A DNA stretch of 64,000 nt from Alitabrizicola rongguiensis (GTDB lineage: Bacteria; Pseudomonadota; Alphaproteobacteria; Rhodobacterales; Rhodobacteraceae), in NCBI RefSeq assembly GCF_021491355.1, contig NZ_JAKENF010000004.1, positions 1 through 64,000 of the forward strand. The letters run 5' to 3'. Every line of letters begins with the position of its first letter. Positions within the stretch are counted from its first letter, which is position 1. Positions 38,659 to 47,007 of the stretch are shown one piece after another. A model generated the notes under the pieces. The model did not search any database and had not been told where the DNA came from. It saw only the letters and a list, made by a program, of their open reading frames with translations. A program made the translations under genes and the position numbers.

Positions 38659-38932
38659 TTCTTCGACCGGATCGGCATTGGTTGCAGGTCGTCTGACTCC
38701 TATGGCGATGGACAATGCGACAGATAAAATCGATAGCCTTGTGCTGTCTGTTGCGACAACGGGAATGAGTAAATCGCAGATTGCGGCAGTTTCATTCCCC
38801 ACTGCCGACCTTATTCATCGGATAGCCAAGATACTGGGAAGAAACCCATTCAGGCGGCAGCGCGGCCAGTAGAACTGGTTGTCTCCTGAACCAAACAGAT
38901 GGTTTCTCCAGATCTGAACAGGAGTCCCCAGC
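38659..38932. other. Lower-GC gap with only a doubtful short reading frame
   Basis: A reading frame from ATG 38703 (or 38633) to 38872 encodes 56-79 residues (including SKSQIAAVSFPTADLIHR), has no good ribosome-binding site and matches no family I know. It may be a decayed gene end. AACCAAACAGATGGTTT at 38890-38906 is a small inverted repeat just before the AraC-family gene and could be part of its promoter region. Composition is as AT-rich as the flanking ends of the ATPase and AraC genes. Confidence 0.3.
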
Positions 38933-39955
38933 ATGACGAGTCACATCTTCAGGACAGCTCTGGCAGAGGCTGCGCCGGTTATCGCAACTGGCGTCGCGCA
39001 TTTGCGCTATTCCGGTGAAGTCCGAACTCGGGATTTTGCTTTCCTGACACTGCCAAATTTTACGCTGCTTGCCTTCAGCGCCCTGATTGATCCGTTGAGG
39101 ATTGCAAATCAGTTGACGCAACAACCCCTCTATAGTTGGCGCGTGGTCAGCATCGACGGGAAGCCCGCCCAGAGTTCGGCCGGAGTTCGGATAGATGCCG
39201 ATCAGGGGTTGGAGCGTCTGGGCCGGGAAACAACGGTAGTGGTCTGCGCTGGCACCGACTCTTCAGGTGCAGCTGATCGTAATGTGCTTCAATGGCTGCG
39301 GGAACATTCCAGACATGGAGGCAGGCTTGGGGCTGTGTGCACAGGAGCCTATACACTTGCGCGCGCTGGCCTGATAGGTGACGATTCCACCACCGTTCAC
39401 TGGGAGAACTTGGCAGCATTTCGCGAGCTGTTCGGAATCGAACCTCTCGAACAGCTCTATGTGATCGGTCGCAGGCATTTCTCCAGCGCGGGAGGTGAGG
39501 CCGTGATCGACATGATGCTGGCCCTGATTGAACGCGATTACGGTCGTCATCTCGCTAAATCAGTGGCCGACATGTGCCTGCATTCCACGATCCGCAGCGC
39601 GACTGATCGGCAGACACAGCTTTTCCCTTCCGCGACCGAGCGCCGAAATCCGGATCTCCTTCGAGTTGTCAATGCGATGAAAATGAACATCGCGGTTCCG
39701 CTGGAGATCTGCGAACTTGCCGACATTTTTGGCACCAGCCAGCGCCAGCTCGAGCGGTCCTTCAAGAGATGCATGCGTGAGACGCCGAAGAGCTATTATC
39801 TTGGCCTTCGGCTTCAAGAGGCGCGCGACCTGCTCCGCAGCACCACCATGTCGGTGCTGGAGGTTGCGATCGAAACCGGATTCAGCAGCCGAGGTAGCTT
39901 TTCAAAGGCATTCAAACAGCGCTTCGGCTTTTCACCTTTGGAACATCGGGGATAG
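38933..39955 (+). CDS. GlxA/GbdR-family AraC-type transcriptional regulator
   Basis: A 340-residue regulator with an N-terminal class I glutamine-amidotransferase-like (DJ-1/PfpI) sensor domain (FLTLPNFTLLAFSALIDPLR, GAVCTGAYTLARAGLI, HWENLAAFRELF) and a C-terminal double-helix AraC domain (LEICELADIFGTSQRQLERSF, then LEVAIETGFSSRGSFSKAFKQRFGFSP). CAGGAG precedes the ATG. This architecture is that of GbdR, which activates glycine betaine and dimethylglycine catabolism in Pseudomonas, and of relatives sensing carnitine or arginine. With DMGDH-like, creatinase and ABC genes around, an inducer such as dimethylglycine or sarcosine is likely but inferred. Its GC content is lower than average here. 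Confidence 0.85.
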   Translation: MTSHIFRTALAEAAPVIATGVAHLRYSGEVRTRDFAFLTLPNFTLLAFSALIDPLRIANQLTQQPLYSWRVVSIDGKPAQSSAGVRIDADQGLERLGRETTVVVCAGTDSSGAADRNVLQWLREHSRHGGRLGAVCTGAYTLARAGLIGDDSTTVHWENLAAFRELFGIEPLEQLYVIGRRHFSSAGGEAVIDMMLALIERDYGRHLAKSVADMCLHSTIRSATDRQTQLFPSATERRNPDLLRVVNAMKMNIAVPLEICELADIFGTSQRQLERSFKRCMRETPKSYYLGLRLQEARDLLRSTTMSVLEVAIETGFSSRGSFSKAFKQRFGFSPLEHRG

Positions 39956-40090
39956 CAAGTCACGGACCTGCCTGCGCTTTTCAGACTGAGTACGAAGGTC
40001 AACTCCCGTAACCAGTGGGTCGCCAGTGCCCTGTGCGAACCTTCCGAGGACTGAGCTAATCCCCGATTGTTGGACAGATTTCGGGGTGAT

Positions 40091-40515
40091 TTAAGCTACG
40101 GCCTGCACCTGCTGGTCGGTTTCGATGGTGTTGAAGTAGACCACGGCGGGCACACCGAGATTGGTGATGATGCGGTCGACCACGCTCTTGCCGGTCAGGG
40201 GCAGCGTGCACTGGTGCAGCACCTGCGCTCGCCGTGTTTCGAGGTGTGGTCCATCACGACCACGACACGCCCCACGCCCGCGACAAGGGCCATCGCCCCG
40301 CCCATACCCTTGAAGAGCTTGCCGGGGATCATCCAGTTCGCGAGGTCGCCATTCTCGGCCACTTCCATCGCGCCAAGGATCGCCATGACGATCTTGCCGC
40401 CACGGATCATGGCGAAGGAGGTCGCGCTGTCGAAGAACGCGGTCTGCGGCAGTTCGGTAATCGTCTGCTTGCTGGCATTGATGAGGTCGGGGTCTTCTTC
40501 GCCCTCATAGGGGAA
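40091..40515 (-). pseudogene. 3-oxoacid CoA-transferase subunit B (scoB) relic
   Basis: The minus strand encodes the middle of a ScoB/AtoA-type subunit: [57 protein letters not shown] and [14 protein letters not shown] frameshift then moves translation to [18 protein letters not shown], which is still ScoB. The remaining residues (AVVYFNTIETDQQVQ, stop at 40091) do not belong to ScoB and resemble the relic at 31255-31303. The N-terminal half with the first CoA-transferase motifs is missing. Ketone-body or acetoacetate activation is therefore not encoded here; the gene is dead. It marks the left junction of the mobile module. Confidence 0.8.
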
Positions 40516-40702
40516 TGTGCACGGCAAATGGCCGCATTCCTCCCTAACCAGCCGCCAGACCAGAGCTCCGTATAAGGTGGATTGAGCGGGCCGTGCACGG
40601 CAAATGAAGCGCAAATCCTGCCCCCGCAACCAACACGCTCCTTCGCTCTCCCATTCCGATGACGGCCTTCGTTTTGACAGCACAGGGTACCTTGCCGTCC
40701 CA

Positions 40703-41470
40703 CTACAATTCCCCTCTTTCGGCCTTGTTGAGGAAGTGGACGATCTTCTCGGTCTGGGCGAGGTCGGTTTTGAGGAAGTCGCGCATGCCCGGGTCGGTTT
40801 CGTCTTCGAGCAGGCGCTTGAGTTCGCGGATCTCCTCTTCGAACTCGGGTTTATGCTCCATCCAGTCGTCCCACTGGGCTTTCTCCTCCTTGGTGGAGGG
40901 ACCGACAATCCGGATCGTCCCGGCGTTCGGATCGAGCTTGATATGGTCGGGATGGGGCAGGGGATCGGGGAGATGGGTGATACCGAGCGACCGACGTCGC
41001 GTCAACTCTCGCTCCCACTGGATCTTGTACTCCATCGCGGTGTCAAGCCATTTGTCATGGAGCGCCTTGTTGCTGGTCTCGACGGCAGCGAGAAGTTCGG
41101 CGAAGAGCCGCTGCGAGCGGTGCTGGCCCTTGACGGCATTGACGGCAAGTGACCGCAGGACGGCTTGGGCGATCGGCACGCTGACGCTGCGCTCACCATC
41201 GCGGACCTTTATGCTGCGATAGGCCTCCTCGAGGATGATGGTCTTCATCCGTTCCTCGTGCAGCGCCGGAAGCTTGTTCTTCGCGCCCTTTGGCCGGCCG
41301 CGGGGATTGCCAGACTGTCCCTTGCGGAACCGGGTGCTCTCGGGCGGCTTGGCATAGCCGACCTCATAGCCTGGTCGCACCGCCAGCGCGCCCGGCTTGC
41401 CGTCCGGGAAGCCGGGTGTTTCAAGGTCCGTTCCCGGCATTGACTTGTTCTTGCCCTTGCCCGCACTCAT
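40703..41470 (-). CDS. DUF5681 domain-containing protein
   Basis: A 255-residue protein with the diagnostic DUF5681 motif [19 protein letters not shown] followed by [10 protein letters not shown]. The middle contains [23 protein letters not shown] and a helical, charged C-terminus ([18 protein letters not shown]). The domain is common in alphaproteobacterial prophages and integrative elements; its biochemical role is unknown, though the basic, glycine-rich motif suggests nucleic acid contact. The start overlaps the stop of the methyltransferase gene by four bases, so the two are coupled. Confidence 0.8.
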   Translation of the reverse strand: MSAGKGKNKSMPGTDLETPGFPDGKPGALAVRPGYEVGYAKPPESTRFRKGQSGNPRGRPKGAKNKLPALHEERMKTIILEEAYRSIKVRDGERSVSVPIAQAVLRSLAVNAVKGQHRSQRLFAELLAAVETSNKALHDKWLDTAMEYKIQWERELTRRRSLGITHLPDPLPHPDHIKLDPNAGTIRIVGPSTKEEKAQWDDWMEHKPEFEEEIRELKRLLEDETDPGMRDFLKTDLAQTEKIVHFLNKAERGEL

Positions 41471-42786
41471 TCTGCGGCCTCCATTGGGGCAAGGACCGAA
41501 GCCGCGGCGACCCTGGGCCAGCCGCAGACAAGATGCTCAGCCACGTCGCCAGCGAAGGTCTCCCATCGGGCCAGGATGCGGTCGCAATAGATCGGATCGA
41601 GTTCGACGAGCCGCGCCCGCCGGCCGGTCTTTGCCGCCGCGATCAGGGTGGAGCCGGAGCCGCCGAAGGCATCGAGCACGATCTCGCCCCGCGCCGAGAC
41701 ATCGCGGATCGCGTCGGCAATCATCTGCACCGGCTTCACGGTCGGATGCAGCGCCAGTTCCTCCATTCGGCCCTTCCGCATGGTGTTCACGCCGCGGTAA
41801 TTCCAGACATTGGTGCGGTAGCGGCCGTGCTGCCCGAGCTCGAAGCTGTTCACATGCGGGGCGGTGCCCTTCTTGAACACGAAGATGAGCTCGTGGCGCG
41901 AGCGGTAGAAGCTGCCCATGCCACCATTGTCCTTGGCCCAGACGATGAGGTTCTTTAGCTCGTCATAGACCGCATGGCCGGCCGCCAGCATCTCGCGCAG
42001 GTGGCGCCAGTCCATGCAGAGGAAGTGGATCGAGCCATCGCAGCTGTGGTCCGCCATGTTGCGGAACGCCCGGGTCAGGAAGGCGGTGAACTCCTCCGCG
42101 CACATCTCGCCCGAGGCCATGGCGAACTCGCGATGCCTCGTCTTGCCTGCACCGCCGACATGGCCGTCGATCTTCACGTTGTAGGGCGGATCGCTGAACA
42201 CCATGCGGGCCACATCGCCCGCCATCAGCTGGTCCAGCACCCGGACATCGAGTGCATCGCCGCAGGCAAGCCGGTGGACGCCCAATTGCCAGATATCGCC
42301 CGGACAGACCCGGCGCGGCGCGATCTCGGGCAGGATGTCATCCGCGGGATTGCCCGGCTCTTCAGGCGCCAGCCCCTCGATCAGGCTGTCGATCTCGGCC
42401 ACCTCGAAGCCGATCACACCGAGATCGAAGCCGAGCTCCTCGCTGGCCAGCAGGCCCTTCAGCTCCTCCGCCAGCACCTCCTCGTCCCAACCGGCGTTCA
42501 GCGCCAGCTTGTTGTCGGCGATGACATAGGCGCGCTTCTCCGCCGGCGTCATGTGCTCGATCCTGAGGCAGGGTACGGTTGCGAGCTCGAGCGCCTTGGC
42601 GGCCTCGACCCGACCGTGTCCGGCCAGGATCACGTTCGCCTGGTCGATGAGGATCGGATTGGTAAAGCCGAAGGTCTCGATCGAGCGCGCGATCTGCTTC
42701 AGCTGCCTGGCCGAATGGGTCCGGGCATTTCGCTCCCAGGGACGAAGGTTGCCCGGCGGGATCTGTTCGATATGGCTGCTCGTCAC
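41467..42786 (-). CDS. ParB-like nuclease domain fused to DNA N4/N6-methyltransferase
   Basis: A 439-residue two-domain protein. Residues 1 to about 110 form a ParB/Srx-like domain (LRPWERNARTHSARQLKQIA, ILAGHGRVEAAKAL). The rest is a beta-type amino-methyltransferase with catalytic DPPYN at 199-203 and the SAM-binding FGGSGST at 374-380; HPTVKPVQMI is also typical. No cognate restriction enzyme lies nearby, so it is an orphan methylase, as often found in phages and mobile elements. It might protect DNA from host restriction or modulate gene expression. The target sequence cannot be deduced. Confidence 0.88.
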   Translation of the reverse strand: MTSSHIEQIPPGNLRPWERNARTHSARQLKQIARSIETFGFTNPILIDQANVILAGHGRVEAAKALELATVPCLRIEHMTPAEKRAYVIADNKLALNAGWDEEVLAEELKGLLASEELGFDLGVIGFEVAEIDSLIEGLAPEEPGNPADDILPEIAPRRVCPGDIWQLGVHRLACGDALDVRVLDQLMAGDVARMVFSDPPYNVKIDGHVGGAGKTRHREFAMASGEMCAEEFTAFLTRAFRNMADHSCDGSIHFLCMDWRHLREMLAAGHAVYDELKNLIVWAKDNGGMGSFYRSRHELIFVFKKGTAPHVNSFELGQHGRYRTNVWNYRGVNTMRKGRMEELALHPTVKPVQMIADAIRDVSARGEIVLDAFGGSGSTLIAAAKTGRRARLVELDPIYCDRILARWETFAGDVAEHLVCGWPRVAAASVLAPMEAAE

Positions 42787-43045
42787 GTCTTCACCTCATG
42801 TCGTGTCTGCCTGACTGTTCTTGTTCGGCTTATCAGCCCGCTGGAAACGGGGGAGACTAAACCATGAACATTGTGGGACCCTCGGGCCATTTTGTAAAAT
42901 GAAGGACCCGTCCGGATGACGATGATTTGAACTGGACTTCGCCTCGGCTTGGAGCGCTACTTTCCCCCGAGCCCGGCCGAGCCCCGGGCTTGTCCCGGTA
43001 CGGACCGGCGCGACTGCGCGTCGGCCATGATCCGGGGAGAGACCA
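42787..43045. other. Divergent intergenic region of the mobile module
   Basis: This region separates the leftward methylase/DUF5681 pair from the rightward DUF2924/recombinase pair. A 12-codon leader-like frame (ATG at 42863, ending in GTAAAATGA) is present, as seen upstream of DUF2924 genes in related elements. I cannot assign clear promoters. Confidence 0.35.
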
Positions 43046-43681
43046 ATGCCAGCAGCGATTGACAGGACCCGCGCGCCCAAAGGCCGGACGCCCGGCGATC
43101 CGTGTCCTGTCCCCGCCGCCGATCGCGGGCACTCCGCCGCGCCTGCCACGTCCGCGATCGACCCGGAGGGGCTTGCCGCTCTGGACCGTGCGGGGCTGGC
43201 CTGGCTTTGGTCGCACCTCATGGGCGGACCGGTTCCCCGCCATATGAGCCAGCCGATCCAGCGCCGATTCCTCGCCCATGCGCTGCAGGCGCGGGCCGCG
43301 GGCGACCTTGCCCCGGCGCTTGTCGCGCGTCTCGACCGGGTCGCCCGTGACGGAACAGCCGCGGCCCCGCCCGGTCTCAAGCCCGGTGCGCGCCTCCTGC
43401 GCCAGTGGAATGGCGTCACCCATGTGGTCGATGTCGAGCCGGAGGGCTTTCGCTGGAACGGCATCCGGCACCGCTCGCTCTCGGCCATCGCCCGGACCAT
43501 TACCGGCGCCCGCTGGTCCGGCCCGCGGTTTTTCGGCCTGACGGAGAAGGGTGATGCCCCCGCGCGGTCCGGGACACGCTGCCGTCGCGCCCGCAGCACG
43601 GAATTGTCAAGTGACCCGAAGAGGGCCGAGGCGGCGACGCTGCCCGGTCTGGCGCCGACCTCGGCCCTGGGGGCCGCATGA
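43046..43681 (+). CDS. DUF2924 domain-containing protein
   Basis: A 211-residue protein with the DUF2924 core: LKPGARLLRQWNGVTHVVDV, then FRWNGIRHRSLSAIARTITG and ARWSGPRFFGL. In alphaproteobacteria this gene almost always precedes a large serine recombinase; here its stop overlaps the recombinase ATG by four bases. The constant pairing suggests an accessory role in recombination, perhaps as a directionality factor, but this has not been shown. The N-terminal 40 residues and C-terminal 40 residues look disordered. Confidence 0.82.
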   Translation: MPAAIDRTRAPKGRTPGDPCPVPAADRGHSAAPATSAIDPEGLAALDRAGLAWLWSHLMGGPVPRHMSQPIQRRFLAHALQARAAGDLAPALVARLDRVARDGTAAAPPGLKPGARLLRQWNGVTHVVDVEPEGFRWNGIRHRSLSAIARTITGARWSGPRFFGLTEKGDAPARSGTRCRRARSTELSSDPKRAEAATLPGLAPTSALGAA

Positions 43682-45339
43682 CCGCGCCCGCCAGGATCCG
43701 CTGCGCCATCTACACCCGCAAGTCGAGCGAGGAGGGGCTGGAGCAGGAGTTCAATTCCCTCGATGCGCAATACGAGGCCTGCAAGGCCTATGTTGCGAGC
43801 CAGCGACAGGAAGGCTGGAGCCTTGTCCCGGAGCGCTTCGATGATGGTGGCCTGTCGGGCGGCACGCTTGACCGTCCGGCGCTGCACCGGCTCCTGGCCG
43901 AGATCGAGGCCGGGCGGATCGGCATGGTGGTTGTCTACAAGATCGACCGGCTGACCCGCTCGCTCGCCGACTTCGTCCGCCTGGTGGAGCGGCTCCAGGC
44001 GAGGGCCTGCTCGTTCGTCTCCGTCACCCAGGCCTTCAATACTTCGAGCTCGATGGGACGACTGACGCTGAACGTGCTCCTGTCCTTCGCCCAGTTCGAG
44101 CGTGAAGTCACGGCCGAGCGCATCCGCGACAAGATCGCCGCCTCGAAGCAGAAGGGTCTCTGGATGGGCGGCCGTGTTCCGCTCGGTTATGCCCGCCATC
44201 CCGATCCGCAGCGCCGGGAACTCATGGTGGAGCCGGCCGAAGCCACGACCGTGCAGAAGCTCTTCGAGCTCTACGGCGCGCTTGGCAGCCTCTGCGACCT
44301 CGAGATCGAGGCGGCACGGCGCGGACTGCGACCACGGGCACCGGTCCATCCCGAGACCGGGACCTTCCGGCCCCGCCCGTTCAGCCGCGGCCAGCTGCAT
44401 TACCTGCTGACCAACCCGGTCTATCTCGGTCGCATCCGCCACAAGGACCGGACCTATCCCGGTCAGCATCCGGCCTTGGTCCCGGAGGATCTCTGGCAGC
44501 GGGTGCAGGACCGGATGATGGCGGCCCGCGCCCGACCGCGTGGCCGGAGCCAGGCTGGCGCCGAGCCGCGTCTCCTTCTTGGCAAGATCCGGGACGAGAC
44601 CGGCGATCTCCTGACCCCCACCCACACGCAGCGCCATGGGAGGCGCTTCTCTTATTACGTCTCCCGCCGGCTCGTTACCGGTGGCGCCGACCCGACCGGC
44701 TGGCGGATACCGGCCCGCGCCCTCGAGGCGGCTCTGGCCGGCATGGTCCTCGGCCATCTGCGCGAGATGGCGCAGTCGCACCGGCTCCTCGATGAACCGG
44801 ACATCCTGGTCGCGGACCGGATGGTCGCCGAAGTCGCGACCCTCGCACAGGCTTGTGCCGCCGAACCGGCACGGCTCGGCCGTCTCGTCGCCCGCGTAAC
44901 CCTTGGCCCCGGGTCGGTCCGGATTCGGCTTGAGGCGGCGGCCATCGGCGAAGCCTTTGGTCTTGCTCCCGAACGCATCGCCGCCCCTGTTCTCGACCTC
45001 GCTGGCCCGTTCCGGATCCGCCGGCGCGGCAACGAGGCGCGCATCGTCGCGGGCGAGCGGCTGCCGAGCCCGGATCCGGTCCTGCTCCGTATCCTTTCCG
45101 AGGCCCGCACCTGGGCCCGCGACCTCAGGGCCGGAATTCCACTGGCAACGATCGCCGCCCGCACCGGCCATTCGGAAGCCTATCTCCGCACCCGACTGCC
45201 AATCGCCTTTCTCTCGCCGCGCCTGCAGCAGGCAATCCTGGAAGGGCGCCAATCCCCCGACCTGACCGTCGCCCGCCTGGTGCGCGAGAGGATTCCGCTT
45301 GACTGGGCTGCCCAGGAGCGCCGGTTCGGCGCCGCTTGA
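43678..45339 (+). CDS. Large serine recombinase
   Basis: A 553-residue site-specific recombinase. The N-terminal catalytic domain carries the nucleophilic serine region RCAIYTRKSSEEGLEQEF and the arginine-bearing VVVYKIDRLTRSLADF and FEREVTAERIRDKI. The recombinase domain contains FSRGQLHYLLTNPVYLGRIRHK and HPALVPEDLWQRVQ. The C-terminus has a helix-turn-helix (IPLATIAARTGHSEAYLRTR). Such enzymes integrate and excise phages or islands at att sites without a host factor. Repeats and a tRNA-like fragment follow within 420 bp, possible att-site material. The gene is intact, so the module may still be mobile. Confidence 0.9.
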   Translation: MTAPARIRCAIYTRKSSEEGLEQEFNSLDAQYEACKAYVASQRQEGWSLVPERFDDGGLSGGTLDRPALHRLLAEIEAGRIGMVVVYKIDRLTRSLADFVRLVERLQARACSFVSVTQAFNTSSSMGRLTLNVLLSFAQFEREVTAERIRDKIAASKQKGLWMGGRVPLGYARHPDPQRRELMVEPAEATTVQKLFELYGALGSLCDLEIEAARRGLRPRAPVHPETGTFRPRPFSRGQLHYLLTNPVYLGRIRHKDRTYPGQHPALVPEDLWQRVQDRMMAARARPRGRSQAGAEPRLLLGKIRDETGDLLTPTHTQRHGRRFSYYVSRRLVTGGADPTGWRIPARALEAALAGMVLGHLREMAQSHRLLDEPDILVADRMVAEVATLAQACAAEPARLGRLVARVTLGPGSVRIRLEAAAIGEAFGLAPERIAAPVLDLAGPFRIRRRGNEARIVAGERLPSPDPVLLRILSEARTWARDLRAGIPLATIAARTGHSEAYLRTRLPIAFLSPRLQQAILEGRQSPDLTVARLVRERIPLDWAAQERRFGAA

Positions 45340-45374
45340 GCCCCCTCATCTTCGGTACTCGCCGGAATCGGCAC

Positions 45375-45556
45375 TTCCCTGTTCCGCGGATTTCCTTCCC
45401 TGATCGGTGGAGTTTATTCCCTGTTCGACCCGAATGAATTCCCTGTCGTTTGCGAGCAGGGAATTTGGCCGTAACCGACGGAAATCGCCGCAAAATCTTG
45501 GGGGTAATCACCCAAATCCTGCCGAAAAATCGCCGATACCCTGTTAATTCCCTGTT
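45375..45556. repeat. Cluster of short TTCCCTGTT repeats downstream of the recombinase
   Basis: TTCCCTGTT or a one- or two-base variant occurs at 45375, 45396, 45417, 45439, 45537 and 45548 on the plus strand, and CAGGGAA at 45457 in the opposite sense. The spacing of the first four is 21-22 bp, about two helical turns, which suggests a protein-binding array. The interval 45340-45965 contains no convincing gene. Confidence 0.65.
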
Positions 45557-45730
45557 TCCATCGCGCGAGGGCAAACCGAACCACGTCCCGGGCCCCGCGG
45601 AGACGCAGCGCCGGAAAGCGTGGATGTCGCAGGTACAGGCCCCTCTCCGAGCGAAGCGCGACCCGCTAACCCGCGGAAACACGCAGGAAAATCGGGTGGA
45701 GACAGTTATGTAACGAAATCAAGCGGGTGG

Positions 45731-45761
45731 CTGGCGGAGGGAAAGGGACTGGGGTCGAACC
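45731..45761 (-). other. tRNA 3'-end-like fragment downstream of the recombinase
   Basis: On the minus strand the sequence reads GGTTCGAC, a spacer, then CCTCCGCCAG, similar to the acceptor end of class II tRNAs and to the fragment at 9028-9057. Both are followed on the plus strand by CTTCTC. The T stem is not paired and no tRNA body adjoins it. It may be an attachment-site relic. Confidence 0.3.
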
Positions 45762-45965
45762 TTCTCTGGCCTCGGCTGTGTGCCAAGATTCCGCCGTCGC
45801 CGGGTGTCAGGTGTATTCTCGCTCTCTCTCGCCCGTTAGGGCGTCGTTAAAGCCCCACTTCCGCGCAACGACGTTGTCAGGCGTCAAAGACCTGTATTGA
45901 TCGGAACAAGCCGCGCACCGGCGCTGTCCGGTCGTGCCGGCATCGCTGGCGCCCGACACCGGGGG

Positions 45966-46859
45966 CTATCCCCGAAGGCGGGGTGCAGGGCTGCCCTTGC
46001 CCAGAAGAAAGCCCACCAATGCCTCCGCGGCACGGGTCGGACTGCGGTCACCCAGATGCAGGTCGTACACCCAGTTGGACGGTATGTCGCCGGGAAACGG
46101 GGCGACCAGAAGGCCGCGGCTCAGATGGACTTCAGCCAGAGATGCGACCGTGATCGCGCAGCCCAGACCGGCAACGGCCATCTCCAGCGCGACGTTGGAA
46201 CTGTCAGTCTTCGGGCCGCGCTCAAGAGGCAGGTCGGTCAGCCCGTGATGGCAGGCGAAGGCTTCCCAATGGTCGGGGCGGCCGAGAACGTGGATCATTC
46301 CCTTGCGCGCCACGTCGGCGGGCGTGGTCAAAGCATCGGGGCCGGAGAGGAACTCGGACGCGCAGACCATGACCAGCCGCTCCTGCTGCAGGCTCGTCCC
46401 CAGAATCTGCTCTCCGCGTTGGCGCGGGGTGATGCGCAGGTCGGCGATCTGCTCGCCCGGTTCGGCCCAGATCGTGGCGTGAACAGTCACATCGACGCCC
46501 GGGTGCAGATCGCGGAAGGCGCGCAGGCGGGCAGGCAGCCAGTTGGTGGCAAGGCTGGCGGGGCATGAAATCGTCACCTCCTGCCGGTGCGACCGGTTGA
46601 GGATCTGGCCCGTCGCCGCCTCTATCTGCGCCAACGCCTGGCGCAGGCCGGGCAACCAAGCCGCTCCTATCTCGGTCAGCACGAGGTTGCGCGGAGAACG
46701 GTGAAAAAGGGGGCGTCCGATGAAATCTTCCAGCGCCCTGACATGACCAGATACTGCCGCCTGCGTCAGAGCCAGTTCGGCAGCGGCACGTGTAAAGCTC
46801 TGGTGCCGCGCCGCGGCCTCGAAAGACCGGATAAAGTTAAGGGGCGGAAGAGATGTCAT
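45966..46859 (-). CDS. LysR-family transcriptional regulator, GcvA-like
   Basis: A 297-residue regulator with LPPLNFIRSFEAAARHQSFTRA and LTQAAVSGHVRALE, the N-terminal signature of the GcvA group. The effector domain ends in a proline/glycine tail. It is divergent from the second mttB-like gene across 148 bp, in contrast to the first cassette, where the LysR gene is co-oriented. It most likely senses the methylated amine and controls 47008-50953. It is a paralogue of the LysR at 7578-8528. Confidence 0.87.
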   Translation of the reverse strand: MTSLPPLNFIRSFEAAARHQSFTRAAAELALTQAAVSGHVRALEDFIGRPLFHRSPRNLVLTEIGAAWLPGLRQALAQIEAATGQILNRSHRQEVTISCPASLATNWLPARLRAFRDLHPGVDVTVHATIWAEPGEQIADLRITPRQRGEQILGTSLQQERLVMVCASEFLSGPDALTTPADVARKGMIHVLGRPDHWEAFACHHGLTDLPLERGPKTDSSNVALEMAVAGLGCAITVASLAEVHLSRGLLVAPFPGDIPSNWVYDLHLGDRSPTRAAEALVGFLLGKGSPAPRLRG

Positions 46860-47007
46860 TTCTGTTCTCCTGCATGGATATTAGCCGATGCAACTCCTTC
46901 GCGCCAATGCGGTACCCACAAGGAAAACGGGGTCCAGCCCGTTGTTTCCTTTTCGTGAACGCTTTTGCATCCGCCGCTAGTCTGGTTCCGCAGGCGGGGG
47001 GAAGATC

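Noticed and set aside
38633-38872. Small gene overlapping the ATPase 3' end
   Set aside because: No ribosome-binding site, no homology, and overlap with the ATPase in another frame; kept only as a doubtful frame in the gap entry.
42796-45252. Minus-strand reading frame of 818 codons opposite the recombinase and DUF2924 genes
   Set aside because: The plus-strand genes have clear families and coupled starts; the antisense translation has no conserved motif.
45375-45556. CRISPR array
   Set aside because: The repeats are only nine bases long, irregularly spaced overall, and no cas genes are nearby.
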